Part shown: positions 6,546-7,820 of the stretch, in pieces | Layout: the number at the start of each line of letters is the position of its first letter | Position numbering within the stretch: position 1 is the first letter of the stretch | Origin: Blastocatellia bacterium | Lineage (GTDB): Bacteria; Acidobacteriota; Blastocatellia; UBA7656 | Reading direction: 5' to 3' | DNA length: 7,820 nucleotides | Assembly (NCBI GenBank): GCA_022615215.1 | Contig: JAKEHD010000090.1 | Location: 1-7,820, forward strand | Notes under the pieces: generated by a model | Told to the model about the DNA's origin: nothing | Databases searched by the model: none | What the model saw: only the letters and a program-made list of their open reading frames with translations | Program-made: the position numbers and the translations under genes

Positions 6546-7583
6546 ATGCAAGTTTATAAACGCACTTTGATAGGAAACGACCTGGAGGTCGAGCGTCCCG
6601 AAAAAGAAGCGCCGACCCTAATGGTAAAAGAGCGGCTCGTGGGCGTAAGCCGATGGGCTGAGGATGCTCGTTCGTCCATAGAGGTTCATGCTGCTCACGA
6701 CGACCCGATAGTTTTGGAAGGCGAGTCGGGATCAGGCAAGGAGTTCATCGCTCGCCTGGTTCACAAATGCAGCGCCCGCCATCAAGGGCCTTTTGTCGCC
6801 ATCTCATTCAATGCAGTCGAGACTGCTTCCATCGAAGCCACTCTGTTCGGCTCGATACGCGTGCTCGCTTCCGGATACAGTTACACGCAGAAGGGGGTTG
6901 TCGAATCGGCCGACGGCGGGACGCTTTACATAAACGGGCTGTCGTCGTTCGGTCCCTCCTTGCAGGAAAAGATCGCTCGCTTGATTCAGTACAAGGAGTT
7001 CTGCCGAATGGGAGACGATACGTTCGAGCCGGTCGACGTTCGCATAATCCTCGGTTCGATGCAATCGTCGCAGTCCAGCCCGGAAAGCGACAGGGCGCTG
7101 GAGAAAAGTCCTATAGCCGTAAGCGACAGATTGTCGGTCCCTCCGTTGCGCGAGAGGAAGGCAGATATAGAGATCTTGAGCCACTACTTTATGAAGCAGT
7201 TCTGCCGACAGTCGGGAAAAGAGGAGAGGGAATTCCCCGTTGAAACGACCGCCCTCCTGCGCCGGTACGACTGGCCGGGAAATATCGGGGAATTGAAAAA
7301 AGCGATCAGTTGTATGATTCAAGAGTCCCGGCCTCCCATACTCTCAAGGTCGCTTCTGCCCGGCTATATACTCGAATCGCTGCGTGCAGACTTTTCGCCT
7401 CTCCCCGACGAAGGGATGGACCTGGCCGAAGAGGTTAAGCAGTTCGAAATACAACTCCTGTGCGCGGCATTGAAACAGTGCCGGGGGATCCAATATAAAG
7501 CGGCGCAGCTTCTCAAGATCAAGGCGACCACGCTCAATATGAAGCTATCGCGTTACGGCATAGACGTTTCGTCGTTCAAGTAA
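6546..7583 (+). CDS. Degenerate sigma-54-activator-like regulator (AAA+ domain plus Fis-type HTH)
   Basis: The 345 residues have the layout of an NtrC-family activator without a receiver domain. A short N-terminus (1-30) precedes an AAA+ domain (about 30-260) and a Fis-type helix-turn-helix (about 300-342, ALKQCRGIQYKAAQLLKI then TTLNMKLSRYGI). Walker A GESGSGKE (59-66) is intact, as are VPPLRER (198-204) and YDWPGNIGEL. Other key parts are changed. LFGSIRVLASGYSYTQKG (100-117) replaces the GAFTGA loop that touches sigma-54. Walker B GGTLYINGLSSF has Asn130-Gly131 where the family has Asp-Glu. The sensor I Asn is Met172, and the sensor II Arg is Gly248. ATP binding may persist, but hydrolysis and sigma-54 activation look unlikely. 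It probably binds DNA as a repressor or sigma-70 regulator, in the manner of TyrR, which also lacks GAFTGA. The frame is open and clean, so it is not an obvious pseudogene. Confidence 0.87.
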   Translation: MQVYKRTLIGNDLEVERPEKEAPTLMVKERLVGVSRWAEDARSSIEVHAAHDDPIVLEGESGSGKEFIARLVHKCSARHQGPFVAISFNAVETASIEATLFGSIRVLASGYSYTQKGVVESADGGTLYINGLSSFGPSLQEKIARLIQYKEFCRMGDDTFEPVDVRIILGSMQSSQSSPESDRALEKSPIAVSDRLSVPPLRERKADIEILSHYFMKQFCRQSGKEEREFPVETTALLRRYDWPGNIGELKKAISCMIQESRPPILSRSLLPGYILESLRADFSPLPDEGMDLAEEVKQFEIQLLCAALKQCRGIQYKAAQLLKIKATTLNMKLSRYGIDVSSFK

Positions 7584-7619
7584 CCCTGCGGTTTGGCCGG
7601 GCAAGGTTGGAAGCCGCCC

Positions 7620-7649
7620 GAAGAAAGAAATCTTGAAGAAAGAAATCTT
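7620..7649. repeat. Tandem 15-base duplication (motif copies 3 and 4)
   Basis: GAAGAAAGAAATCTT is present twice without a gap (7620-7634 and 7635-7649), 36 bases after the activator-like gene stops. Each copy contains the AAAGAAATCTT core also seen at 3323 and 5657. TATAC follows directly, so the block could overlap a promoter for a gene beyond the window. Confidence 0.75.
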
Positions 7650-7687
7650 TATACTGCGCGCGGGATGAAATGACGGTTTTGAGAGGA

Positions 7688-7732
7688 GATACCATCGGCT
7701 TTAGCCGCATGGAGATTCAATTTTTGCCTAAC
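7688..7732. repeat. 45-base direct repeat, copy 1 (hairpin-bearing)
   Basis: It matches copy 2 (7751-7795) at 42 of 45 bases and begins GATACCATCGGCT. CCATCGGCT (7692-7700) pairs with AGCCGCATGG (7703-7712) apart from one bulged G, making a compact hairpin. The size and hairpin suggest a REP-like dispersed repeat. Confidence 0.8.
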
Positions 7733-7750
7733 AAGCGGCTTGCCCCATAA

Positions 7751-7795
7751 GATACCATCGGCTTCAGCCGCATGGAGTTTCAGTTTTTGCCTAAC
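7751..7795. repeat. 45-base direct repeat, copy 2 (hairpin-bearing)
   Basis: It starts exactly 63 bases after copy 1, with three substitutions and no length change. The hairpin is kept, because the change in it falls in the loop. The sequences after the two copies differ, so the repeat unit itself is about 45 bases. Confidence 0.8.
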
Positions 7796-7820
7796 TTCTG
7801 CCGAATCCAAAGCGCCGCCA

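Noticed and set aside
7670..7750. 26-codon open frame (ATG 7670 to TAA 7750)
   Set aside because: It has no convincing ribosome site, and most of it is the 45-base repeat. The second copy reads similar residues only because the repeat is copied in the same phase.

Overview
The window is a 7.8 kb piece of a bacterial chromosome with a moderate-to-high G+C content. It carries six intact protein genes, all on the + strand, plus two broken genes on the - strand. I infer an acidobacterium-like organism (Blastocatellia type) from three things: LytS-type kinases paired with LytTR regulators, short hairpin repeats scattered between genes, and decayed Rhs/YD-repeat sequence. This is only an inference, because no taxonomic marker gene is present. 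Frequent ATA isoleucine codons run through all the intact genes, so none stands out as recently acquired.

Left part (1-2889). The 5' end of tyrS lies on the - strand and loses its tyrosyl-tRNA synthetase similarity after about 66 codons, next to an imperfect hairpin. Divergent from it is a GmhB-type HAD phosphatase (365-955), which makes a precursor of ADP-heptose for the cell surface. A 230-base gap filled by a nested inverted-repeat element (994-1162) separates this from recN (1186-2889), a complete DNA-repair ATPase gene.

Middle (2890-5526). Directly after recN is a remnant of an Rhs/YD-repeat gene on the - strand, with an in-frame stop. About 520 bases without a gene follow, holding one sizeable stem-loop and one copy of a recurring motif. 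Then comes a two-component pair: a four-segment membrane histidine kinase of the LytS/YehU type (3586-4680) and a LytTR response regulator (4747-5526). They probably share one transcript.

Right part (5527-7820). A leader with three adjacent small hairpins precedes a gene for an exported JAMM/JAB-type metallopeptidase-like protein (5812-6369) with a complete HxHP-x7-SxxD signature. Next is a regulator built like a sigma-54 activator (AAA+ domain plus Fis-type helix-turn-helix, no receiver domain). Its Walker A loop is intact, but the GAFTGA loop, the Walker B acidic pair, the sensor I asparagine and the sensor II arginine are all replaced (6546-7583). The window ends in repeats: a 15-base tandem duplication and two 45-base direct repeats 63 bases apart.

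The most interesting part is 3323-7650. A sensor kinase, its LytTR partner, an exported JAMM protein and a degenerate activator-like regulator lie in line, and copies of one 11-14 base motif (AAAGAAATCTT core) sit in the gaps before, between and after them. That these genes form one regulated system is an inference from order and motifs, not something the sequence proves.
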